Part shown: positions 43,673-54,767 of the stretch, in pieces | Numbering within the stretch: position 1 is the first letter of the stretch | Layout of the letters: every line of letters begins with the position of its first letter | NCBI RefSeq assembly: GCF_963259705.1 | Contig: NC_081842.1 | Coordinates: 93,796,433-93,860,432 of the forward strand | Reading direction: 5' to 3' | DNA from: Myotis daubentonii | Lineage: Eukaryota > Chordata > Mammalia > Chiroptera > Vespertilionidae | DNA: 64,000 bases | Notes under the pieces: model-generated | What the model was told of the DNA's origin: nothing | What the model saw: the letters and a program-made list of their open reading frames with translations, nothing else | The model's database searches: none | Made by a program: the position numbers and the translations under genes

Positions 43673-44990
43673 TTTATATAGCCTGTAAGTGAAACAAATA
43701 GATTGAAATATTTTTTGTTATCCTAAAATATCATATTCCTTCAAAAGACAATCTAGGAAAAATGTGTCATTCTTTCAACAATACAAATGTTTACTAAGTG
43801 TCTACTGTGTCATAGACACTGTTAGAAGTAATGGAATTACATAGAGGAAGAATAGTTGATGAATGAAGATATCTAATATAATTGCTTGTTATATAATTTT
43901 TAAAAAGAGTATTTTGTAATATCTACTCAGGCATACTGTTTTTCATTTTCCAAGTTTTGAAGACATAGTAATCAAACAAGAACAGCATAAATTTCTAGCC
44001 CGTTATTATCTCCTAAATCAAAGGACATTACACATTTTAGCCACTATAACACTACAAAGCCGCTAGTGCATGAAATGATTGATGATGATACTTCTGATGT
44101 TGTAAAGTTGTAATCTGTCTCTTGTTCAAATGGGATGCCAGGACAACTAATAAATTCCCCAACATCGGAGAGATGGAGCATGTCAACTGGAAGAGAACAG
44201 ATTCCTTTTATGAGCTTTCTCAAGTACAGGTTCAAAATTCCTTATCCCCAAAAGTGTTTTTCTTAAGTCTGTTTCAATCGCATTTGGCAGTCAAATCTGA
44301 TGTGAACGATGAGAGTATATTATGGACTTTAGTCTACAGTCCTTATGGTAAATATCATATTATATTCTTGATTAGATTGTGTAGCTATAGACCCCACTGA
44401 GAGTGTTACACATTATGTAGTCTATACACAGCACTACTTTTAAAAAGTGAAAAATGTTTAATTCTAAAGTATAACTGGACTCAGGGGTTCTAAATAAGTA
44501 ATTATGGAATAGTTTTGAGGAACTAGTTTTCCACTTCTAAATTTGACTTTCCCTATTTTCTCAGTCACTATGTGTGCATATTTGTATTTGAAATACATTT
44601 GATGTAAAAAATATAAAAATAGAATGTATATTATACATATTTTAATACATATGTTTTATAATATTCTTTTATATGATTACAAATGCAGACACATAATTTA
44701 CAATTAATGATACACAATAAATGGCTTTTATGCAAAATGTTATAATTATTTTGATTTTTTTGTTATTAATACTCTTTTAATATTATTTCTAGAATTTCTA
44801 CTAAAGTAGAAATATTTTTTAGATCCTGATTTTAATTTTGGCATTTGTGACTCATTTACTAATATAATTTCTGCTATTTAAAAAAAAATAGTAATTTTGT
44901 GTTTTGTTGATACATTAGAACTCTGTATTTTGGGTCAAACATTTCTCATTTCTATTATTTTACAGTTAAATTACATTGTTTTTGTTACCA
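43673..44990. other. AT-rich, mostly unassigned
   Basis: Around 43770-43850, TTCAACAATACAAATGTTTA and CTAAGTGTCTACTGTGTCAT resemble an old mammal-wide repeat. The rest, including the 92-codon plus frame at 44122-44400, is not recognised. Confidence 0.5.
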
Positions 44991-45836
44991 TCCTATATAA
45001 TGAAAGAGAAATATGCAAATTATCCATCCCTCTGTTATGCTCAAGCCACGCCCACCAGCCAATCAGAGTGATATGCAAATTCCCCAACAAAGATGGCAGC
45101 GACCATGGAGCTGGAGGCTTAGGTTCCCCCCAGCAACCGATAGAGGAAGCCAAGCTTCCTGCCTGCCCTAGCCTCCACTGTAGGATTGGCTGGGGGACTG
45201 GGCAGCTGGGAGTGAGGTGGGAACTATGCAGCTGTAATCGGGGCGCCAGGCCACTGGGAGCGGGGAGGGAACTACACAGCCGGGAGTGGGGCACTGGGCA
45301 GCTGGGAGCGGGGCAGGAACTTTCCAAGGCGGATACTGGGCAGTCAGGAGTGGGGCAGGAACTTCCCAGGGCAGGCGCCAGTCAGCCAGGAGCGGGACGG
45401 GAACTTCTGCCAGGTATTCATGACGATGCAGCAGAAGTTCCTGCCCCATAGCCACTTGCTCATTCACTTGCTCACTCACTCACTCAGCAAACACTCCCAG
45501 GTCCCTGGCACCAGGCCAGGCACTGAAGGTGAAACAGGATAAGACAGCTATGTCCTCAAGATGTTAGTAATTCAGTAGGGCAAAGCAGGCACATGAACAA
45601 GGCAGTTGTATGCACAGACACACTGCACTGTGTTCAGTGAAGGCTGTAACTAACGCCAACTTCATTCTCTTGATTAAATGGGGCCTCGGGAGCGAGGCCA
45701 CCCCAAGCCTGTAGGCCTGTGCCTAGGCCAGGAGTGGCTGGGGTCCTGGAACATGACAGAGGGTGCAGGTTGGGCTGAGGGATCTTCCCCCGCCCCCCCC
45801 ACCCCCGTGCATGAATTTCGTACACCAGGTCCCTAG
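44991..45836 (+). mobile_element. Non-autonomous Helitron with probable captured DNA
   Basis: The 5' end is A|TCCTATATAATGAAAGAGAA and the 3' end GTGCATGAATTTCGTACACC-AGGTCCCTAG|T. The first part holds tandem units with GGGCAGCTGGGAGTGGGG and GGAACT (about 45190-45400), 35-45 bp each. A stretch at about 45435-45690 (ACTCACTCAGCAAACACTCC, GCACCAGGCCAGGCACTGAA, GGATAAGACAGCTATGTCCT) has ordinary composition and resembles an old host repeat, so it was probably taken up from the genome. Confidence 0.88.
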
Positions 45837-47009
45837 TTTTAATATATTTAAATATAGATATTTTCTATAAATATTTAGAAAGAAAAATGATCTACAAAAT
45901 AATGACTTATTTGAACCCATCATAGAGTTAAGGCTACCATGTAACTGAGGATTGAGCTCCAGTGTTCAATACAAACTGTTTCTAGTTTGGTAGAGCATGG
46001 TAGAAAGAGGTAGCTAACATAAAAACACATATCTATTTATCTATCATCTATCTATTTACTTTGACTACTGTGCTTTTGTGTATATAAACAGTGGACAGTA
46101 TATATAAACAACAGTATTAAGCTATTAACCTAAGGGGGAAAGATACTACATCATAATATATAGTCCTTGATATCTTTTGATATAATCTCTAAAACTTCTC
46201 TACTAAATTTGTTAGTATTATAAATTATTATATACTTAAAATTAGAGTGATTTGCCATATATCCCTTCAATCTTCCTGATTTAAATCAGGAGGGAGATAA
46301 ATATATCCAAATTATTATTATTATTATCATTATTTTAACAAAAAGAATTAGGGACATTTTAGTCCTAATAATCAGAAATATGAATCAGAAATATGAAGTA
46401 AAATGTACAACCATAAGACAGAAAGTGACCAAATAGCTTTAAAATTCACCTGAGCATTCTTTCATTGTTAGAATAGACACAAAAATTTACCTTTCTGTAT
46501 CTGAAGCAGAAACAAAACCACATATTATACTGTATCATGTTTCATTATAATCTAGTGCAAAATGTTCTCTAATTTACATTTGAGTTTTTTGTTGGTTTTT
46601 TATTACCCATGGTCAAATTATATAGGAAATTATTGCTTAATTCCAAAATATAAGGGGATTTTCAAATTATGTTTTTTGTTTGTTTGTTTGTTTGTTTTCT
46701 TTGGTTTCTAACTTAATTCCACCCTTTATTTTAGTACTTTCATATTTGTTAAAACTACCTTTTTCTATCAGCATACTGTTGAATTTTGTAATTATTTTGT
46801 GTGTGCTTAGATAATCATCTCTCTTTATATTTATGTCTGAAATATATACATGTACAATTACATACACAGGGAGAAGAGGAAGAGATCAAAAGGGATTGTC
46901 ATTATCCAAAACTCGGATAAATTTTATATGTGAATGATTAATACTTTACATGGCTTTTGCTTTCTGGACAACTAAATCTAAATGTCATGTCTTTTGATTA
47001 ATTAAATGA
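45837..47009. other. AT-rich, unassigned
   Basis: (TCTA)-type run at 46029-46058 and (TTTG)n at 46676-46697; otherwise nothing recognised. Confidence 0.55.
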
Positions 47010-47024
47010 CCAAACTGCTTTTTA

Positions 47025-49191
47025 TTTTATTTTTTTTCAATTAAATCTTTATTGTTCAGATTGTTACATTTGTTCCTCTTTTTTCCCACCATAACTCCCC
47101 TCCACCCAGTTCCCACCCCACCCTCCGCCCTCACTCCCCACCCACTTTCCTCATCCATAGGTGCACGATTATTGTCCAATCTCTTCCCTCACTCCCACAC
47201 CCCTCCCCACCCCAAGAATAATCAGTCCATTCCCTTTCTATGTCCCTGATTCTATTACAATCACCAGTTCATCCTGTTCATCAGATTATTTATTCACTTG
47301 ATTTTTAGATTCACTTGTTGATAGATGTGTATTTGTTGTTCATAACTTGTATCTTTACCCATTTCTTCTTCCTCCTCTTCTTAAAGGATACCTTTCAGCA
47401 TTTCATATAATACTGGTTTGGTGGTGATGAACTCCTTTAGCTTTTCCTTATCTGTGAAGCTCTTTATCTGGCCTTCACTTCTGAATGATAGCTTTGCTGG
47501 ATAAAGTAGTCTTGGTTGTAGGTTCTTGGAATTCATCACTTTGAATATTTCTTGCCACTCCCTTCTGGCCTGCAAAGTTTCTGTTGAGAAATCAGCTGAC
47601 AGTCATATGGGTACTCCCTTGTAGGTAACTGATTTTCTTTCTCTTGCTGCTTTTAGGATTCTCTCTTTGTCTTTTGCTCTTGGCATTTTAATTATGATGT
47701 GTCTTGGTGTGGTCCTCTTTGGATTCCTTTTGTTTGGGGTTCTGTGTGCTTCCTGGACTTGTAAGTCTATTTCTTTCACCAGGTAGGGGAAGTTTTCTGT
47801 CATTATTTCTTCAAATAGGTTTTCAATATCTTGCTCTCTCTCATCTTCTGGCATCCCTATAATTCGGATTTGGTACGCTTGAAGCAGTCCCAGAGGCTTC
47901 TTACACTATCTTCGTATTTTTGGATTCTTTTTTCATTTTGCTTTTCCGGTTGGGTGTTTTTTGCTTCTTCGTATTTCAAATCTTTGACTTGATTCTTGCG
48001 ATCCTCTGGTCTGCTGTTGGGAGTCTGTATAATATTCTTTATTTCAGTCAGTGTATGCTTAATTTCTAGTTGGTTCTTTATCACAACATCGAGGGTCTCA
48101 TTAGATTTCTTGAGGATCTCACTACATTTATCGGTCTCACCAGTCTTTTCGAGGGCCTTATTAAATTTATCGGCAGCTTCTGACAGTTCTTTAAAGACCT
48201 TAAAAGTGTGGTTTTGTACTCTATATCCAACAGTTTGCTTTCCTCCAATTCTGTCGTTTGTGTCCTGTTTCTTTGTCTCGGAATTTTTTATGCCACGCTG
48301 TGTCAATAGAGTTCCTTTCTGTGCTAAGTGTCCCAATTACCTGAGGTAGGCACTCTTGATGCACCCCCTTGTGGGCTTTGTGCACAGTCTTGTTGTAATT
48401 AAGCCTTGATTGTTGTAGTTATCACTGTGAGGAATTGACCTCCAGGCCAATTGGTTGTGAGAATCAGCTGTGTCTGCAGTGGGAGAACTTCTGTGCTGGA
48501 GACACCCCTCTGGGGCTAGACTTGCTTCAATGGGGCTTTGGTGCTCACTGAGTCTGCCCCCTGAGTGTGTCTTTTATGGTTCCACGGAGCTGCAAACTGG
48601 ATGGTCCCACTCTGACCTCTGGGCTTCCTGGCTCCTGGATCTCTAGGGAGTTGCTAATCTAGCCTTTGCCTGAGGCTATGCAGCAAAAGTCTCCCTGAAG
48701 GGCGTGGGCGGGGCAGGTCCCACAGGATCAACAGGGCGGGGTTAGCAATTGTGGCTGCTCTCAGTCTTGCCCTCAGAGGCTCTGCTTCTCAGTGTCCCAG
48801 TAATCGCTGCAAGCCCCACGGAGAGAAAGCTACCCTAGGTTTCTGAGTGATACCAGACAGTCCCGCTTCTCCCATATGAGTCTGGGTCCCTAGAGACTCG
48901 CCCGGAACTGGAGCTCAGAGCCTGAGACTCCCTCCCTATTGAAAACGACAACCGCTCCCTCAGCTGCCAGCCCTCTCCGCATGCACTCCGCACCTTAGTA
49001 TTTTACTTCAGCACTGCTCCTCCTCTGAGTCTCAGTATGTTTTTCTCTTTCCTCCTACTTGTAGAACTTCCACTCAGCCAGCCTTCCTGTGGTTCTGGAT
49101 GATGTACATTCCGTCTTTTAGTTGTATTTTTGAAGTGGTTGTTCGAGGCAGCAAACTCTGGTGTTTACCTATGTCGCCATCTTGGTTTCTC
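47025..49191 (-). mobile_element. HAL1-type half-LINE, complete copy 2
   Basis: It has the same form as the copy at 23996-25903: minus-strand start GGGAGAAACCAAGATGGCGAC, a GC-rich leader, ORF1, a short 3' part and an A-rich tail, without ORF2. Duplications of 15 bp, CCAAACTGCTTTTTA, flank it at 47010-47024 and 49192-49206. It is about 260 bp longer than copy 1, chiefly because the leader keeps a block around 48500-48650 that copy 1 lacks and because the coiled-coil coding part is longer. The shared structure with independent target sites shows that the half-LINE itself was mobile. Confidence 0.9.
47381..48336 (-). pseudogene. HAL1 ORF1, broken copy
   Basis: The same protein as in copy 1, with an N-terminal part (48336-47857, 159 codons) that includes a longer coiled coil with EAADKFNKALEKTGETDKCS. 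A one-base deletion at the start of the RRM (AACATCAGA in copy 1, AAATCCGA here) shifts the frame, and the N-terminal frame stops at once. The rest continues in another frame at 47854-47603, where a CGA codon of copy 1 has become TGA before LSADFS. The C-terminal domain follows at 47575-47381 with YPAKLSF kept. Two lesions in all, both of the kind expected from neutral decay. Confidence 0.9.
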
Positions 49192-49221
49192 CCAAACTGC
49201 TTTTTAAAATACATGAGTACA

Positions 49222-49432
49222 GCCTGGCTTTTTTGGTTGAGCATTCCCCATACACCAATAGGTCACTGGTTGGATTCCTATGCAGGGCACATGCCAGGGT
49301 TGCAGACTCAATGCCCAGAGGGGGCATGTAGGAGGCAGCCAATGGATTGATTTTCTCTCATCAATGTTTCTGTCACTCTCTCCCTCTCCCTTTCACTTTC
49401 TATAAATCAATAAAAACATATTTTTAAAAAAT
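49222..49432 (+). mobile_element. Ves SINE with target duplications
   Basis: Head TTGGTTGAGCATTCCCCATA, body GGAGGCAGCCAATGGATTGA, tail AAATCAATAAAAACATATTT. The bases AAAATACATGAGTACA flank it at 49206-49221 and 49433-49448. The left duplication overlaps the end of the HAL1 target duplication by one base, so the two elements are immediate neighbours. Confidence 0.95.
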
Positions 49433-49514
49433 AAAATACATGAGTACACTCATACCTTGAATAAAAAAATCCACATTTAAAATTTATAAAAGCAATGACA
49501 AAAGTTAAATAAAA

Positions 49515-49554
49515 CACGCACACACACACAGACACACACACACACACACACACA
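49515..49554. repeat. (CA)n microsatellite
   Basis: CA run with a few G interruptions. Confidence 0.95.
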
Positions 49555-49607
49555 ATCCCTGATGACATAATTCCAGTCTCTACTTGAAACACAAATTTTA
49601 AAAAATG

Positions 49608-49783
49608 CAGGCATGTCCCGTTTTAATGCACTTCACTTTAATGTGCTTTGCAGATGTGTTTTTTACAAATTGAAGGCAGGACCCTCTGCCAGCTAAGAGA
49701 TTACAACTTGCTTCCTTGTGATACTTGCCTTCTTGTGGTGGTCTGGAAAGGAACCCACCATCTCTCCAAGGTAAGCCTGTACT
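49608..49783 (+). mobile_element. Tigger-like or other old DNA transposon MITE
   Basis: The left end GCAGGCATGTCCCGTTTTAA and the right end CTCCAAGGTAAGCCTGTA form diverged inverted repeats. TTTTACAAATTGAAGG and GGTCTGGAAAGGAACCCACC fit an old mammalian palindromic-type element. The family name is unsure. Confidence 0.5.
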
Positions 49784-50574
49784 GCAATATAGATTAGTCT
49801 TTCAAACCAGCTGTACTCCTTAGTTTCCTGTGGTTCAGATAAGAGCCAAGACATTTTTGTTTTCCTAAGCTAATTAAAGTTGATTTTATGTGATTTGCAG
49901 CCAAAACTCTTTCAAGTCAAGTGGCTATACATGTGAAAACCCCTTTGTAATTAAGGTAACCATATAATTTATCATCCAAGCTGAGATACTTGTGAGAATG
50001 AAAATGAATGAATGCTATTGGTAATTTATACTTGGAAATAAGCATAAACACAAGCTGTTCTGGAAAAACTGGAATGTTTGTCCATTCTACCTGTAATCAA
50101 CTTACAAATAGCTCTAACAGCGGCAATGACATATTTTGCCACCAGCTCTAATAATATCATTGCAGGTACTAGAGAAACAAATATGTACAAGAAGAAGTCA
50201 CATAACTTAATACATATTAATTCAAATGAACACTCAAATGAAATACCCATCTTTTCTTTTTCCAATTTTCTTTTCCTCTAGCTTTAAAATTCACCTCAGC
50301 ATTCCTCTAGTAAGCTCTCTTGAGTACTAAAAGTCAAGACCAAGACTTTCTAGGCACATTATTGTTTAAGTAGATCCTTGCTTTGTATGGAGATACAATA
50401 AAATACCCTTAAAATTTGTTCTAATTTTTACAATCTTTTAATTTTGTATTGAATTGGTTAATAGTCATTCTGAAATTGCATAAATGGAAACTTAACAATA
50501 GAATCAACAATGTGCTAGTAAATTATATGCATAATCCAGTCAATAAGCCTTTAAACAAAATATAAAGTTCCATA
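49784..50574. other. AT-rich, unassigned
   Basis: Nothing recognised. Confidence 0.6.
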
Positions 50575-50880
50575 ATAACTGAATAGCTAAAAGCTCACTA
50601 TGTGCCAGGTGCTGTTTTAGACACTCTCTATATAACCCATTTAGCCTCAGGGTCACCATATTTTAAAACACCAGGGGATATCATTTACATACATGTAAAT
50701 GATGCCTTCAGAGTTGTATAACTCTGTGATCTTATTTAATCTTTCTAAAAACTCTATAACTTGTTACTTCTATTGTTCTCACTTTATGAATTAGCACAAT
50801 GAGAAAAAATTAAGTAACTTGTTCCAAGTATTTCAGCTAGTCCAAGTAGGGGAGCTGATTTTAAAGTTTAAACTTGTAAC
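50575..50880 (-). mobile_element. MIR element with a gap
   Basis: CTCACTATGTGCCAGGTGCT, then GATCTTATTTAATCTTTCTA, TAAGTAACTTGTTCCAAGTA and TTTCAGCTAGTCCAAGTAGG give reverse MIR in order, with unrelated bases at about 50640-50725. Confidence 0.65.
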
Positions 50881-50960
50881 CACATTCATTAATTGAGCAC
50901 CAACTCTGGTCAAGGAAATGTACTAAAGATTGAGAATACAATTAGTATTGGTTATTAGAA

Positions 50961-51441
50961 TGTGTGGGGGTTCAGAACTTGCCCCCTCAAGGTGTGCCTC
51001 AGTGGTGTGCAGAATACTTTGAGCTAAGGGTAATTTTAGTTTTGGGTTCAAGAAAGACTTATTTCCCTTCCTTTAAACTACCTAGAAGAGCTTGACTTAG
51101 GGCCTTGGCCCTAATAAGAGATTATCAGAGATAACTTCTTTTGACCTATCCATAGGGCAGGACAAACTTCTATTTACTAAAAGTCTGCTTGTCTTATCAT
51201 CCTGCGATGACTTTTGGAAGCCCCAATGTGTATCACCTTATCCCTAGCTCAGGATGTTTTATAGACCTCCATACCCTTTTCTATTTCTGAATGTCTCCTG
51301 CATGTGGGCTCTCTGATACTCTCATGTATATGGGGTTCTCATACATATGTATGCATTAAATTTGGTTATTTTATCTTCCTAATCTGTCTCATGTTTATTT
51401 GATTATAGAAACTTGAGGGTAAAGTTTGTTCCTTCTCCACA
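50961..51441 (+). mobile_element. Solo LTR, unassigned family
   Basis: TGTGTGGGGGTTCAGAACTT at the left, a C/T-rich middle, then ATTAAATTTGGTTATTTTAT, AATCTGTCTCATGTTTATTT and GAAACTTGAGGGTAAAG, ending near CTTCTCCACA. The late part is a form common in mammalian class I/III LTRs. TG...CA ends are inferred; no target duplication is seen. Confidence 0.55.
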
Positions 51442-51450
51442 AATGAAACC

Positions 51451-51453
51451 TAT

Positions 51454-51527
<74 letters not shown>

Positions 51528-51530
51528 TTA
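51451..51530. repeat. (TC)n followed by (AC)n microsatellite
   Basis: About 27 TC units followed by about 11 CA units. Confidence 0.95.
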
Positions 51531-51634
51531 CACATATTTAGATAAACACACATATTACTTATATAATTAACTTGATACATCCACACATCTCTATATATAT
51601 CTAGATAAATGAAAGGTAGACATTTATATGATAA

Positions 51635-52829
51635 CTAGGGGCCCGGTGCACGAAATTCGTGCACTGGGTGGGGGGGTGGGGAGTGTCCCTCAGCCCAGCC
51701 TGCCCCCTCTCACATACTGGGAGCCCTCAGGCGTTGACCCCCATCACCCTCCAATCACAGGATCGGCCCCTTGCCCAGGCCTGACGCCTCCGCCAGAGGT
51801 GTCAGAGGTGTCAGGCTTGGACAGGGGACCCCCATTTCCCCCCGATCACTGGCTCTGACCTCTGCCCATGCCTGAGGCCTCTGGCCCAGGAATCATGCCT
51901 GGGCAGGGAACCCCCATCTCCCTCTGATCGCTTGCTCCACCCCCCGCCCAAGCCTGACGCCACTGACCCAGGCTTCAGGCCTGGGCAAGGGGACCATCAT
52001 ATCCCCCCACTCCCCGGCTCCGCCCCCCACCCAGGCCTGATGCCTCCGCCAGAGGAGTTGACCCTCATCACCCTCCAATCACCAATTACTGGATCGGCCC
52101 CTTGACCAGGCCTGAGGCCTCCGGCAGAGGTGTCAGGCCTGGGCAGGGGATCCCCAGCTCCCCTCGATCTCCCGCTCTGCCCCTGCCCAGGCCTAATGCC
52201 TCTGGCCAAGGCATTAGGCCTGGGCAGGGGACTCCCAGCTCCCCGCGATCTCCCGCTCTGCCCCTGCCCAAGCCTAACACCTCTGGCCAAGGCATTAGGC
52301 CTGGGCAGGGGACCCCCAGCTCCCCGCAGTTGCAAGCTCCGCCCCAGCCCAGGCCTAATGCCTCTGGCCTAGGCGTCTGGCCCGGGCAGCGGGAACCCGC
52401 AGCTGCAGCGGCCCCATGATCGTGGGCTTCGCTTTAGGCCCAGGCAAGGGACCCCTAGCTCCCGGGACTGCCAGCTTCCACCGTGCCCAGCTCCCATCAC
52501 TGGCTCCAACCCTACTTCCTGCTATCACTGGCCAGGGCGGCAAAGGCGCCTGATTCTCCGATCATGGCTGGGGCCAGGGCAAAGGCGGCCCCCTGCCCCC
52601 CACCTCTTTGCTCCCCCCTGGGTTTTCGATCACTGTCAGTGACAGGGGGCTTCTTCCTGCTTCCCCTTTCGCCTCCCTGCATTGTGCCTACATATGCAAA
52701 TTAACCACCATCTTTGTTGGCAGTTAACTGCCATCTCAGTTGGCAGTTAATTTGCATATATCCCTGATTAGCCAATGAAAAGGGTAGCGCTGTACGCCAA
52801 TTACCATTTTTCTCTTTTATTAGTGTAGA
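51635..52829 (-). mobile_element. Non-autonomous Helitron with 81-bp repeats
   Basis: The left end is CTAGGGGCCCGGTGCACGAA with partner TTCGTGCAC, the right end TCTTTTATTAGTGTAGA; host A stands at 51634 and T at 52830, so the A^T target is intact. The 3' half is rich in CAGGCCTGA(T/G)GCCTC words, the 5' end keeps the conserved block with CCATCTTTGTTGGCAGTTAA. No protein of the Rep/helicase type. Confidence 0.93.
52131..52345 (-). repeat. 81-bp tandem repeat with internal palindrome
   Basis: Two and a half units of 81 bp share AGGCCTGGGCAGGGGA, CCCAGCTCCCCGCGATCTCC and TGCCCCTGCCC. Each unit boundary carries CCTAATGCCTCTGGCCAAGG-CATTAGG, a 10-bp-arm hairpin. Divisible by three, the unit leaves both strands open. 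Confidence 0.88.
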
Positions 52830-53862
52830 TACATTTAACTGAAATTGTGATACATGAATGATTCAAGGGAAAAGTAGCAAAATATGGGAGAAAATTAATT
52901 AAGCTTTGCCCTCTGAAGACAAACTATATAGATTAAATGTATTTGTGTATAATTACATTTTGGAGTGAGAGAAGGAATGGAACAGGGCAGATAAAACAGA
53001 ATTTTCAGTGCAGCTGGAAGCAGCATGAAGTGAGATGGAGCTGGTATTATATGTAAAAACAACATTCAAATCACTTCATCAGCATTGCTTTTTTGTTGTT
53101 GTTTCTTGCAGTTTTCCATCAGACACAGCTTGTCTTTCTAGTTACTGTTTCATTAGTGGTAAGAACCAATGGGTAGATGTGCCAGTGTCATGATAAACCT
53201 GACTAAATCCAATCAGATGGTAATGGAAGCTGTAAAAAATTTGTTTCTCACTACAACTCTGCAACAAATTTAACATTCAGGAATTAGGGATACTGTAACA
53301 AACCGTTGTTGTCATGTTCAAAGGAAGTTCTAGTGAACAACTTGTTATTGGTGTAGGAAAAAATAATTTGTCAACCTAAAATGTGTCTCTCTGATATGAC
53401 AATTATTTTGTTTTTTAAAAACAAAAGACTCAAGAGAACTTTTAACTTTCTTCCAAACTGCCTAAAAGAATGTAAGATAGGTGGCCACTGCCAAAAGAAC
53501 TAGCACCATGGTAAAAAAAACATAATGTGAGCTGGGTGTGGTAGACAGGCAGGAACCTAGCAATACTCATTTGATCCAAGATCTCTCTGTATTCCATGTT
53601 CTCTAGATGTCTCGGCAAACATTTGTTTACTAAACATTAATTCTTTTTATCTCCCTGTCTTACCTCCTTCTCCTTAGTCCAAAATGACATATATACCTCA
53701 TTTTGCCTTTACTATCTTTGGAATTTTTCTGCTTTTATAAATTTCCCATGTACAGGTATTAACTTTGCTTTTATCTTGTTAATCTACCTTAAGCCATTTT
53801 TATTATTTGAACAGCCATAAGAACCAAGAGAGGAAAGGAAATTCCCCTCCCCCACATCTCAA
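52830..53862. other. AT-rich, unassigned
   Basis: Nothing recognised. Confidence 0.6.
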
Positions 53863-54495
53863 TCCTAAATAATAAAGAGGTAATATGCCAATTAACCCTC
53901 ATACTCTCACAAGAGGCAGGCAGGGGGGCTAGTGAGGGACGACCAAATGACTGAACAGCAGTCTGCATGGGGTGACCAGGCCAACAGGGGGATTAGTGAG
54001 GGATGACCAAATAGCTGAACAGCATGCTGTGTGGGGTAACCAGCCAGCGGCAGGGCCATGAGGGGCAACCAGGCTGGAGGAGGGGGGTGGCAGTAAGAGG
54101 TGACCAGGCTGGTGCGGGGGGGGGGCAGTTAGGGGCAATCAGGCCTGAAGAGGGGGCAGTTGGGGGCAATTAGGCTGGAAGGGGGCTAGTGAGGGGTGAC
54201 CAGGCTGGTGGGCGGTGCAGTTGGGGGCAACCAAGCCTGCAGGGGGGGCAATTGGGGGTGACCAGTCTAGCAGGCGGGGCAGTGAGGGGTAACCAGGCTG
54301 GCTGGGGGCCAGTTAGGGGCAATCAGGCCGGCACACAGACCAGCAGGTGGGGACAGTTAGGGGCGACCAGGCAGGCAGGCAGGTGAGCGATTAGGAGCCA
54401 GCAGTCCAGGATTGTGAGATTCGATGTCCGACTGCCGATTTTGGTCCGATCCTTGGGGTCGGGCCTAAACTGGCAGTCAGACATCCCCCAAGAGA
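53863..54495 (+). mobile_element. Helitron 5' part, cut by a retroviral LTR
   Basis: It starts A|TCCTAAATAATAAAGAGG with TAATATGCCAATTAACC. The core is a G-rich series of GGGGGCAGTT-AGGGGC and GACCAGGCTGG words, the complement of the C-rich Helitron core at 15700-16050, and GGGCCTAAACTGGCAGTCAG also occurs there. The 3' hairpin-CTAG end is missing: sequence changes into a truncated retroviral LTR near 54495. Confidence 0.8.
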
Positions 54496-54767
54496 TGCCA
54501 GCGCATCTGAACCCAGATAGGCTGAGCCCCCAGATGGTGCCAGCACCCAAAGACAGGGAGTCAGAGGTTTTTACAGGACTCTAGGCGGGCTTTTTCTGGG
54601 CAGAGAATTCTCTGTGCAGTCTGGATTCTGGGAAACTCCGGAGGGGAGAGGTAATGGTCTTAGCCAGTGGAATGTGGTCTAAGCAAGTGAATGTCCATGG
54701 TGAAGTGGCCTAAAGGTCAGCTCCCAGGGGATGGGGTATTAATTCAATTATTTGATCAGACCTAACA
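54496..54767 (-). mobile_element. 3' LTR of the provirus, truncated
   Basis: It matches the 5' LTR from TGTTAGGTCTGATC (54767 downward) to about 54500 with scattered changes. The last 75 or so bases (U5) are missing at the joint with Helitron sequence. A short purine-rich run (AGAAAGGCTGGAA on the minus strand, 54768-54780) just outside may be the polypurine tract. Confidence 0.8.

Noticed and set aside
52102..52419. Pro/Gly-rich frames on both strands
   Set aside because: An 81-bp tandem repeat keeps them open; no protein evidence.
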